Shown: piece after piece, positions 32,249-43,021 of the stretch | Layout of the letters: every line of letters starts with the position of its first letter | Numbering within the stretch: the stretch's first letter is position 1 | Translations under genes and position numbers: made by a program | Assembly: GCA_934047225.1 (NCBI GenBank) | Contig: OW204012.1 | Coordinates: 4,526,001 to 4,590,000, forward strand | DNA from: Ypsolopha sequella | Taxonomy: Eukaryota; Arthropoda; Insecta; Lepidoptera; Ypsolophidae | Direction of reading: 5' to 3' | Length of the DNA stretch: 64,000 nt | Notes under the pieces: model-generated | The model's database searches: none | The model's input: the letters and a program-made list of their open reading frames with translations, nothing else | What the model was told of the DNA's origin: nothing

Positions 32249-32669
32249 TCAATTTTTCTTATTTTTGTTCATAAAATTAACAACTTGCGCCAGTGCAAAC
32301 TTACTTCTTCTATGCTTTTTCAATTTTATATCTTGTAACCCATCAAAAGAAGAAGAGTCCATGTTCTTCGAGGCCAACTCTTCAGAATATAAACTTTCAC
32401 TGTCCAAAAACTCGGTATTTTTCCCCATTTCTAAATTCCTTATCTGATATTTCCGCCTGCAGTCTGTCCTTGACCGACAGACCATTTCTCTGCGGCATTT
32501 TAGGGACGTCGGCGAACCCAACTTCGAGGTTTCTGGAGGTTGGCACATCAACGACTCGTAGAAATACCTGTCAGCTTTCGTCCTTGGCTTAACATTGTCC
32601 ATATCCTCAGAAGTTTCGGTCGTTTCCATTTGTTGTGGTTCGGATACCAATTTTTTTCGTGGTCTACGA
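32249..32669 (-). CDS. galectin gene, exon 5 (basic Ser-rich tail, terminal)
   Basis: The minus-strand acceptor TCACTCTGCAG is followed by a 421-nt open exon to TGA at 32249. It encodes RRPRKKLVSEPQQM at the start, a Cys/Arg cluster with three Cys spaced 6 and 5 residues apart ('KCRREMVCRSRTDCRRK'), acidic-Ser stretches and a final 'KHRRSKFALAQVVNFM' plus NKNKKN. I recognise no known domain. Confidence 0.8.
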
Positions 32670-35600
32670 CTGCAGAGTGAAAATTATTAGAATTATAAAC
32701 ATCCCTAAGGTACCTACATGCTACAAACATTTTGCTAGCGGCTTCATTTTTTAACTTTTTTGACTGTTGGTAAAAATTGTCAACCCTTGCTTAATTTGAT
32801 ACAATTCCTAGCAATAAATAACCTCCTTAGTGGTCAAGGTGGTTAGGCTGTTGAAAGCCTAAGTTTTTACTGAAGTATCAAGCTAAAAATGTGAACTGCG
32901 TCAAATGCTGTTTAGTTTTATTATTCATACTACAAACATTTTGCTAGCGGCTTCATTTTTTTTAACTTTTTTGACTGTTGGTAAAAATTGTCAACCCTTG
33001 CTTAATTTGGTACAATTCCTAGCAATATTAATAACCTCCTTGGTGGTCAAGGTGGTTAGGCTGTTGAAAGCCTAAGTTTTTACTGAAGTATCAAGCTAAA
33101 AATGTGAACTGCGTCAAATGCTGTTTAGTTTTTTATTCATACTACAAACATTTTGCTAGCGGCTTCATTTTTTAACTTTTTTGACTGTTGGTAAAAATTG
33201 TCAAACCTTGCTTAATTTGGTACAATTCCTAGCAATATTAATAACCTCCTTGGTGGTCAAGGTGGTTAGGCTGTTGAAAGCCTAAGTTTTTACTGAAGTA
33301 TCAAGCTAAAAATGTGAACTGCGTCAAATGCTGTTTAGTTTTTTATTCATACTACAAACATTTTGCTAGCGGCTTCATTTTTTTTAACTTTTTTGACTGT
33401 TGGTAAAAATTGTCAACCCTTGCTTAATTTGGTGCAATTCCTAGCAGTGTGACCATTTGTGGCAGATTTCTGCCGTTTTGGCAGATTTCGCTCTTAAATT
33501 TTGTCTGTGGCAGATCATGCTGACGATTTACAAAAGAGGCAGATTTTGGCAGATTTAAAAGATTCCAAGAAAATTCTCATTACCTAATTTGATTTATAAA
33601 GATTTTGCGTCTACTTTAAACGTTGCAAAGAATTTTCCCAACATAGTAGACGAAAACAACATTTAAAAAGTTGATGACGAACTTCGACAAATTAAATTTG
33701 ATAAGAGTGTAAGAGACTTATTAGAATCAGGTGAAAGTAGCACCACCAGCACAATTTTGAGTGTAGACAAATTTTGGGGAGCGATAGGAAAAATCAAGGA
33801 CGTGAATGGGGCTACAAAATACCCACATATTACAAATTTCGCCAAAACTTTATTATGTTTGCCCATGTCCAACGCTTCGTGCGAGAGAATATTCTCTCAG
33901 GTGAATTTAAATAAAACAAAATTAAGTAATAGGTTCCTAAACCGACATGTTTCAGCTTTAATTATAACAAATGAGGGGATTAAGGAACACGGAGACTGTG
34001 TCTACTTTAAACCAACTAAAACATGATCAAAAAGATGTCTTCAAAATCTTTGTACTACACGGAAAAAGAAGACGAAAATTTGGAGGCAAATGTTGACACT
34101 TAGAGTAAATGTTACTTATAGGTACAATTTATAAGAAAATTGTTAAATAACTCCATTGAATTCGTGTATATTTTTTTTCGTTTCCATGAAGGCATATTTG
34201 TGGCATTTTTGGCGCCAAGTGTGGCAGGTTTTGGCAGATTTTTTGCCCACTCTGTGGCAGATTCAGCATTTATGAGATGGTCACACTGATTCCTAGCAAT
34301 ATTAATAACCTCCTTGGTGGTCAAGGTGGTTACGCTGTTGAAAGCCTAAGTTTTTACTGAAATATCAAGCTAAAAATGTAAAAACTCCGTCAAATGCTGT
34401 TTAGTTTTTTATTTTATTTTGTGTAGAGCATCTTGGTCTTGGGATTCAAAAAGATGGGAAGGTGTCTTACCATCTTTTCTGTTCGTTAGCCACGGCTGTA
34501 GCTGCGATGACAGTGGGAAGTGCTGATTGAGGAAAACTAGGAGGTATGTCTTCTCCGCTTGCAGTCTGCAAAAAAAAATACATTGGATGAATGCTTATAT
34601 TTTTTATCGATAAATCGTTTTTAGTTTTCAATTGAGAACATCACTACAAGAGTTATAGAGGTTAGAGTTTGACCTACAAATATGTATCTACTGATATACA
34701 GTCAAATCCACATCTAAATGTTTTAACCTGTAGATTTATTGGCGAAATTTTTTTCCCCGCCAATTTTTCGCGCCAATTTTGTTTTTGTCTCTATCTGCTA
34801 AAGTAGTTGTCAAAATCGAATGCAGTTTTTTTTTTTCTTAAAACTAGATTAAATTTTCTATAGTACCTTAAAAAAAGAGAAAGTATTTTTTTATGTACGG
34901 GATAAAGTATATAGAAAGAAAGTTTTGGTTATATTTATAAATATATATCTAAGTATATAGTATATATATTCAAATATTATAAAAAAATATAAAGAAAAAG
35001 AAAAATATGTTTTAAAAAATATAACTAACCATAAATTTAAAAAAAATGAAGAGCGTCAAGAATTTAGGTCAAAAACAACAACCCACGATTTTTTTTTATT
35101 ATGGTAGTATTTTTTTAATTATTATTGTTGTTTATCTTTCGAGCTTTCCAACGATACCCATATTGTATATAATATAAATACTACTCATACTGAACGTTTG
35201 CCGTGACCTTGACTTACCTATGCCGGGCGGCACAGCTACACTAACGGGTTAAACATCAAAGTATAGTATTCTACTATAAAATATAAATAATTGTGTTCCG
35301 AACTAAAATTTTGCGCTTTGGCTAAAACTCATCTACCCTGCGTTCCGAAATAGAATTATATCGCTAAAATCGATTACGAAAGTATGAAGTGAATGGCTTA
35401 TGATCCATTGTAATTCTATTACGGACCGCAGGGCTAGTCGCTTGCAAGGAATATAATCAAATATAATACTCTCCCTACGTTCCGAAATAGAATTATTTCG
35501 CTAAAATCGATTACGAATGAATGAGGTGAATGGCTAATAATCCATGAGTGAAGCAAATGCGTTCATTCATTCGTATGACTTTCGTGGCTCATGCGACGGA

Positions 35601-38600
35601 GGTGAGGCGATGTGAGCGTTGAACGGAATGGAATGTCAAAAATTGTTTTCGCTCCATTATTTCAGCAGTTCAGATCAGATAAACCATGGTATATGTTTTA
35701 TTCGGTCATGAGAGAAACAAATGGAAAGTCGTGTGGAACTCTTCGTCGAAAAGGAAGAATATATATTTAATAAATTTTTTTTGTCACTATCTGAGTCTAC
35801 GTTGAAGAACCGCGGGCCTACCGCGTAATTCTCATTTTCATCAACATCAACTTGAGATTGCCCGCCTAGCTAGCCCGCTTGAGACGCCCGCCTAACATGC
35901 TATCTCTTTTGCACGCGTTGAATTTCGCATGCATTTGCTTGAAGTTGATACTAATGAGAATTACGCGGTAGAGCCCCAGTGCTACAAACTCTTCTTGTTC
36001 CATCACGAATCACGGCACTTTGACGAAATAAAACAAAATAATCGTATTGTATTCTGTGGTAAGAGGTTATGGTTAAGATGTATCTTTTTTAATGCGGTCC
36101 GAATCATGAGCTATGTTTCACATCGTTTGCTAGCTCACAAATTACGGACCAGTCATCGCTCACACTTTAATTCATTCATAGCTTTTATCGATGTAATTCT
36201 ATTTCGGACCGCACGGTCTCTCGTCGCTTGCAAGCGAATGAGAGAAGTGGTCGTAGTTATAGGAAACCCGCCTTCGCTGCAGTCGACAAACTACGACCTG
36301 TTTTCTTCTCATTTAAGGCCCTACGTATCCAACACAATAATCGTATTAAGTAATTTTGAACTCAATGATATTGTCAGAAAGAACTTCGTGCGCTGCGAGC
36401 ACGCATAATCGGTGAATTTGCGAGATTTTTCTGGAATTTCTGAAAAAGTATTGAGAAATAAATAAAAATGGGTCGATAAGGTGTCTTTAGTTATCTGTAA
36501 AGAAAATTCAGGAAAAGTTTTAATTCTCTCCGTTGAACACCTTTGCTATAAACACATTTATTCGCAATTTGACGAGCTTACTTTGTGATTTTTTTCTATT
36601 GAGTGAAGTTAACTCAATTACGTTTTTAGATCAACTTGTGTTTAGAGTATATCCTCTTTTGTAACATATATTTAACTTGTATTTGAAGGAGATATCAAAC
36701 TGACAATATTGATTAAACAAAATGCTCATTTTGGAATGGCAGGGCCTTAAGGGGCTACTGCACAATGCTGAAATTCAGTCCTGCTCTAACGCGTTTGTTT
36801 TTTTACTCTCTGTTCTCTCTAATCAGATGCAAAACTTCAGTTATTTAGAAATCGCGGCTCCATTAGGACATTAACCATAATTTCTTTATGTAATAAAGAT
36901 GTTTTTTTCTAGTTAGTATCTGCGTGTGTTGGTTTCGTTTCAATCGGTTTTGAAACATGGAAACTGAATCGCTTTTTTCGTGAAATTCATGCTTTCTTTA
37001 AATTAGTGTAATTAATGGAAGATTGAAAGTATGTTTATTTATAAAGTGTAATTAATAATTGTCTTGAGTCAAAAAACATGCCATATATATTTTTTTATTT
37101 TTACGATCTAGGTACATTGACGGAACTGAATGCAATACAAAACAGAGATGTTTAGCATTGTGGATGTGGAGCCCCTTAAAAGAAATAATGTTGCAAATAT
37201 AAAAAGCGCACTATAATAGTCATTTCATATTTATTTTTGGTAAGTTACTAATATGTTTTGTATTTATTTTCCAATAAAACGGTATTTTATCGTAAAAAAG
37301 GCCAGTAGGCGTTTCGTATATCTATCTCGCTTACTCTTTTTATCCTTATAGCGCGCAAATTCCCTGGGCTGCGTTCAGTATGGTCGTCAAAAGACGCCCG
37401 ACTTACATTAATAGCAAGATAGCAGATAAAAATCAATGCGTGCAAAAGAGATGTCATGATCCTCGGGCGACGGCGAGCGATCAAATTGAACCAAGCCAAC
37501 ATTGACATTCTATTCCATGGACATAATCATCGGCGCGCTGTTGGCGGGACGGCAAAATTGTGCTTAAACGCGGCCTAAGCACCAGGGTTGGATTTTGTAG
37601 TATAATTATACTATTTGTACCATATTTTCATGACATGTAGTATCGTAATGGAACTATACTACGTAAAAATACCATAATTTTATCTTCAGGCTGACCGACT
37701 TGTTTTATTGGTTGAGACGTTTTACTTTTTAACATTTAACCTACAATATAGGGAATTTCTGTGCGTTATGAATATTTTTAGTAATTTTTTTCGAATTTCA
37801 ATAGCAAATAAGCTATTTTCTTAAATTATGAATATTATTAGCAATTTTTTTTTAAATTTACTAACAAATAGGCTGTTTTTATTTCAATTCAAAACAAAAA
37901 TCAACGAAAAACGAAACGTAGTATAATTTTCGCCAAGTAGTATATTTTTAACTCCCATAGACAATAATTTTCCGAGGGTCTAAATCCAACCCTGCTAAGC
38001 ACACTTCTTTCTTAGTCGTGTTTCGATCGCAAAGCCGTAAAGACGTCGAAGTGTGTCATAGTAAAGTGCCGAAATAATACCCCAACAACGCAAAAAAAAG
38101 ATGGTATGACTTACTTACCACCGATCAGTTAATTTTATATAAGAAAGAATATAGAATGTCGTCGCAAGCCAAGGGTATAATAACATACCTTGCTCCCACC
38201 AAGATGGAAAAAGCAATGAGTGATGCGTTCGACGTCCGCCCACGCCACCAGGTACCTGGCCATGCTGAGCGGGATCTTGGGCAGGAAGTTCGAGTGGAAC
38301 TTGCCCTGGCAGTAGATGGTTATCACATCCGTGTCCTTCACCTCGAATACTATGCGGAAGATTGTGCCTGCAAGCGGACGAGTAAACGTTTATGCACTAA
38401 ATATAGTAGTTTATGCTACAAGGGTCAAAAGGAAAAAATTCCGAGGACGATTTAAAACACGACCGTAGCGAGTGTTTTAAACGTAACTGAGTAATTTATT
38501 GCTTTTACGCCCGTGTATCATACTACGTTTTTCAATGCATAGTGTGAGGAAATGAAAACAAATATAATCTTGTGAACTTTAAATTATAATTGGCTCAAAA

Positions 38601-41600
38601 GGATTGTATCCAGAGCCGTTAAACAGTGGAAAAAATAGTATAACATCTATGGTACACAGCATGGTACACAGAAAAGGCTGCAGGTTAGCCAACCATTGCA
38701 AACAAATAAAAAAAAATAATAATAAAGCCCTAGGGCAAAATAATCGTTTTTTTTTTTTATTTATTTACAATGGTTGGCTAACCTGCAACTTTTTCTGTGT
38801 ACCATGAATTTAATACTTTTTTTTTCCACTGTTTAACGGCTCTGGATACAGTTCTTTTGAGCCAATTATAATTTAAAGTTCACAAGATTATATTTGTTTT
38901 ATTTCCTCACACTATGCATTGAAAAACGTAGTATGATACTCGGGCGTAAGAGCAATAAATTACTCGGTTACGTTTAAAACACTCGCTACGCTCGTGTTTT
39001 AAATCGTCCTCGTAATTTATTTCTTTTCGCCCTAGTAGCATAAACTATTATTATGACGTTTTCTGCTTGTGACAAAAATCAAGTATGGTTAGACAGAAAA
39101 CGTGGCATCATTGTGTGTTGCTGGCTGGCGATTTACTATTATGAGAGATGCCAAACAGAGACGCCCTACCAATGTTCAGTGTAGTGACTTTGTGAGGCCT
39201 TTATTTAGGATTTTATGTGTATTGACGACGTTATCTTTGGGCACGAGACCCAAACCTTGCGTACATTCTTGCCGTAGCAAAAATTACTGGTCGTGGGCAT
39301 GTTAATAAATAAGTGGAGAAATGATTTGGAAATAAACTAGATAGTAAAGCCAATTCTGAAGGCTTTAATTTTTGCTGTCAAAGCTTAAAATTTTCCGAAG
39401 AAATTTTGCTTCTAATCCTAACATTTAAGGACTATTTTGTATCAAAGAAAATTTTGTTTTGACAGCACTAAAACTAAAATTAAAGCCTTCAGAATCGGCT
39501 TTATTAAAACCGATTCGGGTAAACATGTTTTAACTTATTTGACAGGACTAAACTTAATTTAACCGTTCTGTCTTTTTCTTTCCGTATCGAACAGACAAAG
39601 ATAGGACGCTCAAAATTAGGTTAGTCCTGTCAAATGAGTTAAGTTGTGTTGCGCCGAATCGATACCATTACCTTACTACCTACCACTTTGATTTTACCAG
39701 AATAATTCGACGTTTCAGCCGTTTTATGAGTGACTTCATCATGATTCGTGGATGTTCCGGCGCGTGTAATAGCGAGATCTCAATTCTCAATAAAAATCCA
39801 AAAGTTTTAGCTACAACTATCTAATTAGGGGGACATTAAAGCTGATTCTTAAGGTTTTAATTTTAGTTTTAGTCCTGTCAGAACTAAATTTTCTTGATTT
39901 CAAAATAGACCTTAAACTTGAGGAATAGAAGCTAAATTAATTTGGAAAATTTTAAATTTTGACGGCACTTAAACTAAAATTAAAGTCTTCAAAATCAGCT
40001 TTAATGTCCCCCTAATTAGATAGTTGTAGCTAAAACTTTTGGATTTTTATTAAGAATATAGATCTCGTTTTATTATAGACGATTCTGAAGGCTTTAATTT
40101 TAGTTTTAGTACTGTCAAAACTTAAATTTTTGTAAAGTAATTTATCATCTGTTATTAACACTTTGAACTATTTTGCAATTAAGAAAATTTTGTTTTGACA
40201 GCACTTAACTAAAATTAAAGCCTTAAGAATCGGCTATAATCACTATAACAGTGATACAATTGATTTGGAATCCCAGGAAAAATATGTCAAATCTTGGAAG
40301 ACCTCACATTTACTTTTTTTTTGTACTAGGTGCCAGTTCAGGCCAGTAATGTAGACGTGCGTGATATCAACTATCACTGGCGCCATCCCCTTCGTCAAAG
40401 AGGCTCCTAGAACTGCGACGTCATCTATGGATAACTTCACGCTCACAATCTATATCGGCCCGAACTACATTTTCTTTCCGCAACCCGTACATAGTACACT
40501 ATACAAACTTTTCTGACTTCCTCACCGGGCACAAACATGTTATAATTGGTATCGTAGTTCCCGCTGCCAATCCAGATGCCGTTTTTCCGCGACAAGGAGA
40601 TGATGTTGTCTCGGTGGAACCTCACGTCGAAGTGGAGCACCACGTCTTTTGGTTCCTCACCTTCTTGTGCGCAGAGATTCACCGACATTCTGGGGGCGTG
40701 AACGATTCTTTTTTTTTAAAACAAAATGGGCTTTCGCTTATCCACTAAACGCGCTTGGGCTGCGTTCATAAACTAAAAGTCGCGACAGGGGTTCTAATGC
40801 CATCTCTGTCGCACGCGTTTTAAATTGTATACGCTATCCTGCTGTCAGTGTTGGAATACGATGAAATCTTCAATTTATGAACAGCTATCTGAAGGAAAGC
40901 GTCGTGCTCCCAGAAAGTACGAATCTACGGAAATCGATTGCTAATACTATTTACTGCCTGTAACCACTCTCCTGTTACAGTTTCTAATGACGTCATGTCG
41001 GAAACGACAAGTCGCTTGGCGGCCTGGGTTGGCTACGACATAAGGGTGGTGGTGGTGGTGGTGAAGCCATTTACAGTGCTCCCAAAGTAATAATGCGCAT
41101 ACAAATCTATAGCTGAGCGACCGGATGTACCACGTGACCTTATTGCTTGTGTACAAAGTGTAATGAAATACGAACTTTGCCGAACAGTCGCGAAGATTTG
41201 TATGCGCATTATTATTTTGGCAGCACTGTACCACAGATGAAGGGAAAGAATCGCAGCCTACGATTTTGGGGAGGGGGGGGGTCATCTTGGCTCAAGCAGT
41301 TAATCCCTAATTAGTCCCCTAAGCCGTCAAGTTTGAGGAGATTTTGGAATCAGCGTGGATGACTTAGAGGGGGTCATGAACCCTGTGACCTGAAAAAATT
41401 CGAACGCTTCTTGTTTTGAAAAAAAAAAAGTTTTTTTTTTATCTATGGATTCTACTTATAAACAATGTATTATTAAGATTTATACTTTTCTCAAAACATG
41501 TTTTCCACCCTCTTTTTTTTTGGTTTCGAAACGTTCATAGGTAATAGAATTAAGAAGATATTCTACTAAGGTCACTACTAAACTTCAGTAACTTAGCGCA

Positions 41601-42255
41601 AAGTGCATAACTTAACTTTGTTTTTTTGTGCAAAAACACACCAATTTATTATTTCGCTGCGTGATCTTTAGTATTACGCGTCCAATAAAAAGAGGCCAGT
41701 GAGCCAACATAATCGTCTCTATCAAAAGCAAATAAGGTCTTTGCCATTGGACTTATTGTGCTGGACGGGTAGTTAAAAAATTGCTAGGGTAGGCCATCCT
41801 CTTAACCAGAGACCTACTTAACAGATTTTGATGCAGTTATCACTGTTGTATTGAGAAGGGTATTATAATGCCGTATCTAAAGAGATAACAGAAATAGTTT
41901 TTCAGGGTGGAAGATATAAAGCAGGCTGAGCTTAAAATCGAAGGCAAGCCTCTTTGTTGTCAATGGATATTCCAGCCACCGTGAACGAAAAATCGGACAG
42001 AATGGTATCGAATATATTATTTGTTTGTTCCAAGAACCGAAATCAAACTTATAATAGGTTTTGCTAAGTGTAATAGACTAGGCGTTTTAGGTTATCCTTA
42101 ATATATTTGCTATTAGAGCGTCTCATATTTGAATTTATGGATGCCAAGTTGATGAGAATAACTTACTTTCTTGCATTTTCTTTAATTTTTCCACCTATTT
42201 CAATGCGGTCTCCGACTTTGAGCAAGCCAGGTATATTTGCAGTGAAAACAGGCAT
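32249..42255 (-). CDS. atypical galectin with long basic C-terminal tail, 5 coding exons
   Basis: Minus-strand exons: 42255-42167, 40689-40526, 38367-38189, 34565-34471 and 32669-32249. All junctions are GT/AG with matching phases, giving 315 aa. Residues 1-144 make one galectin domain, the beta-galactoside-binding fold: 'MPVFTANIPGLLKVGDRIEI', 'MSVNLCAQ', 'VVLHFDVRF', 'FVPGTIFRIVFEVKDTDVIT' and 'FLPKIPLSMARYLV'. Of the usual sugar contacts (HxNxR, VxN, WxxExR), His, Arg and Trp remain, while both Asn, the Glu and the last Arg are replaced. Altered or lost galactoside binding is therefore inferred. Residues 145-315 are a tail without a second domain, rich in Ser, Lys and Arg ('CRRPRKK', 'KLKKHRRSK'). 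No signal peptide is present, as expected for galectins. A leader exon may lie upstream of 42255. Confidence 0.8.
33445..34288 (+). mobile_element. hAT transposon remnant with 8-bp target duplication ATTCCTAG
   Basis: Perfect 12-bp ends CAGTGTGACCAT and ATGGTCACACTG, flanked by ATTCCTAG at 33437-33444 and 34289-34296. TGGCAGATTT motifs repeat in both sub-terminal regions. Positions 33757-34026 still encode the C-terminal hAT dimerisation region. Only 844 bp remain, so the rest of the transposase is deleted. Confidence 0.85.
33757..34026 (+). pseudogene. hAT transposase C-terminal dimerisation domain (truncated)
   Basis: 'SVDKFWGAIGKIKDVNGATK', 'YPHITNFAKTLLCLPMSN', 'ASCERIFSQVNLNKTKLSN' and 'RFLNRHVSALIIT' follow the hATC pattern (FW ... 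YP.L..LA...L..P.SNA..ERIFS). The catalytic part is missing, so it is not a host gene. Confidence 0.8.
34471..34565 (-). CDS. galectin gene, exon 4 (linker)
   Basis: Minus-strand acceptor TTTTTTTTTGCAG and donor GTAAGA, phase 0 in and phase 2 out. It encodes 'TASGEDIPPSFPQSALPTVI' then AATAVANEQKR, a Pro/Ala-rich linker between the galectin fold and the basic tail. Confidence 0.7.
35336..35433. mobile_element. 98-bp PIF-like MITE with CTA target duplication
   Basis: Ends CCCTGCGTTCCGAAATAGAA and complement TTCTATTACGGACCGCAGGG, CTA at 35333-35335 and 35434-35436. Same family as 35473-36216 and 61585-61682. Confidence 0.75.
35473..36216. mobile_element. 744-bp relative of the 98-bp MITE with TCT target duplication
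   Basis: Ends CCCTACGTTCCGAAATAGAA and complement TTCTATTTCGGACCGCACGG, TCT on both sides (35470-35472, 36217-36219). It carries a further hairpin at 35818-35972 (TACCGCGTAATTCTCAT and complement). Probably the longer parent form of the short MITEs. No transposase recognised. Confidence 0.7.
36751..37175. mobile_element. TTAA-flanked (piggyBac-type) MITE in galectin intron 3
   Basis: Ends GGGGCTACTGCACAATGCT and complement AGCATTGTGGATGTGGAGCCCC, TTAA at 36747-36750 and 37176-37179. Its right half is repeated at about 48868-49000 in AspRS intron 1. Confidence 0.7.
37583..37994. mobile_element. hAT-type MITE with 8-bp target duplication CTAAGCAC
   Basis: Perfect ends CAGGGTTGGATTT and AAATCCAACCCTG. 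CTAAGCAC at 37575-37582 and 37995-38002. No ORF. Confidence 0.8.
38189..38367 (-). CDS. galectin gene, exon 3 (C-terminal half of the galectin fold)
   Basis: Minus-strand acceptor CCGCTTGCAG and donor GTATGT. It encodes 'TIFRIVFEVKDTDVITIYCQ', 'GKFHSNFLPKIPLSMARYLV' and 'AWADVERITHCFFHLGGSK', matching the F5-S2 strands of galectin domains. It ends in phase 0. The GC content is clearly higher than in the flanking introns. Confidence 0.85.
38404..39050. repeat. ~650-bp palindrome in galectin intron 2
   Basis: Two inverted copies of one repeat meet near 38740. Paired blocks include TAGTTTATGCTAC, AGCGAGTGTTTTAAACG, CAATGCATAGTGTGAGGAAA, TTTAAATTATAATTGGCTCA and GTTAGCCAACCATTG with their complements. 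Single copies of the unit lie at 51454-51887 and 53948-54338, and a fragment at 55691-55760. Confidence 0.8.
39347..39501. mobile_element. TA-flanked foldback MITE, copy 2
   Basis: Ends AAGCCAATTCTGAAGGCTTT and complement AAAGCCTTCAGAATCGGCTT, TA on each side. Confidence 0.75.
39772..40068. repeat. MITE copy 3 centred in a larger palindrome
   Basis: The MITE core (39839-40001, TA on both sides) is enclosed by 66-bp inverted arms: CCAAAAGTTTTAGCTACAAC then TATCTAATTAGGGGGACAT at the left and the complement at the right, both ending in an AGATCT motif. The whole 297-bp unit is one foldback. Confidence 0.75.
40078..40235. mobile_element. TA-flanked foldback MITE, copy 4
   Basis: Ends GACGATTCTGAAGGCTTTAA and complement TTAAAGCCTTAAGAATCGGC. 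It starts 10 bp after the palindrome containing copy 3. Confidence 0.7.
40236..40446 (-). other. unassigned open stretch inside galectin intron 2
   Basis: The minus strand is open for about 60 codons: 'VSVKLSIDDVAVLGASLTKG' then 'MAPVIVDITHVYITGLNWHL'. It is bounded by MITEs on one side and galectin exon 2 on the other. It does not fit the galectin splice phases that I derived. It could be an alternative exon, an exonised remnant or chance. Confidence 0.25.
40526..40689 (-). CDS. galectin gene, exon 2 (sugar-face strands)
   Basis: Minus-strand acceptor ACGCCCCCAG and donor GTGAGG. It completes a Lys codon, then 'MSVNLCAQEGEEPKDVVLHF' with 'DVRFHRDNIISLSRKNGIW', and ends in 'NMFVPG' (phase 1). 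The HxNxR motif reads HFDVR and the WxxE motif reads WIGS, so key contact residues are changed. Confidence 0.85.
41074..41228. mobile_element. TA-flanked MITE in galectin intron 1
   Basis: Ends CAGTGCTCCCAAAGTAATAA and complement TTATTATTTTGGCAGCACTG, with GCGCATACAAATC and complement just inside. TA on both sides. 155 bp. Confidence 0.7.
42167..42255 (-). CDS. galectin gene, exon 1 (start codon)
   Basis: ATG at 42255-42253 (minus) encodes 'MPVFTANIPGLLKVGDRIEI' and GGKIKENAR, then a GTAAGT donor in phase 2. This is the usual galectin N-terminus (P-F-x-x-x-I-P-G-x-L-x-x-G-x-x-I-x-I-x-G). Spliced to exon 2 it reads ENARKMSVNL, as expected. A possible acceptor (TTTTAG) about 20 nt before the ATG suggests a non-coding leader exon. 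Confidence 0.85.
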
Positions 42256-42399
42256 TTTCAAAGTTACCTATCTAAAACTTACAACTATTTACGAACTGAG
42301 CCTCAACACGATTCAGGTCTGGGCTTAAAATTTTAACTGACATCTTGTACAGAAAATTTTATCATGTCGTAAAGTTTTAGAGACAAGTTTTTTGAATCG

Positions 42400-43013
42400 T
42401 TGTCTGCAAGAAATAATGTTTTTGATTGTTCTGACAGCTGCCATTAGGGTGCTCATAGATAAAGAGCTGATTTTTTTTTACCAATAAATATTTTAAGAGT
42501 AGCCTATATATAAATTTGAACGCAGCTGATATTATTTATTGTGGCAAGACATATTCGCGTTCCGAAATGAAGTCTGGCGGGTGGCGATGGCGTCTGGTAA
42601 TAGTATAGTCTGACAACGATCGAAAAGGTTCTAAATGAACGTGGTGACACAAAATAGATACTACCAGAAGGCCGACTTGACGACGGAGCAAAAACAGACG
42701 CACATGTCTGTGTGCGTCTGTTTTCGCTAGTTATGTGGAGTAAACCTTGTGTAAGTGGTTATTTTGTAGTGGTGATAAGCAGAACTATAGGAATACAACT
42801 TAATTGAGAGCCGGGCTAAGTAAGAGGTGCGGGGAGAGAGCAAAGGTGACAGTCGATAATGATGTCCATGCATTAACTTGTTGATCGACTAGTCGACAGA
42901 CATACATTTAAAGGCAATCCAATAACTTTCACCGTACTTACTCTATGGACGGATGACACGTGTGACCCTCTCCATTTTTAAACTAATTGTGACTTGTTGA
43001 ACGACAAATCTAA
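42400..43013. other. upstream flank of the galectin gene, nothing firm
   Basis: It contains one small hairpin near 42690-42730 (AAAACAGACGCACA then TGTGCGTCTGTTTT) and no coding signal. The galectin promoter presumably lies here, but no core motif is convincing. Confidence 0.3.
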
Positions 43014-43021
43014 CTAAAATC

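Larger units (their letters stand above)
32721..34412. repeat. 4-copy tandem repeat (~210 bp unit) in galectin intron 4
   Basis: Units start with CTACAAACATTTTGCTAGCG at 32721, 32930, 33142 and 33352 and end with CAAATGCTGTTTAGTTTT. The copies are highly alike. The fourth is split by the hAT element at 33445-34288 and resumes afterwards. Confidence 0.8.

Noticed and set aside
33445..34288. Domesticated hAT host gene
   Set aside because: Perfect terminal repeats, an exact target duplication and a deleted catalytic region mark it as a recent transposon remnant.
35929..36408. 159-codon plus-strand frame
   Set aside because: It crosses the right end of a TIR element and its target duplication and has no domain or splice context.
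37287..37508. 73-codon minus-strand frame with a hydrophobic segment
   Set aside because: It falls in a repeat whose GGGCTGCGTTCA end recurs at 40750 and 45290, with no gene context.
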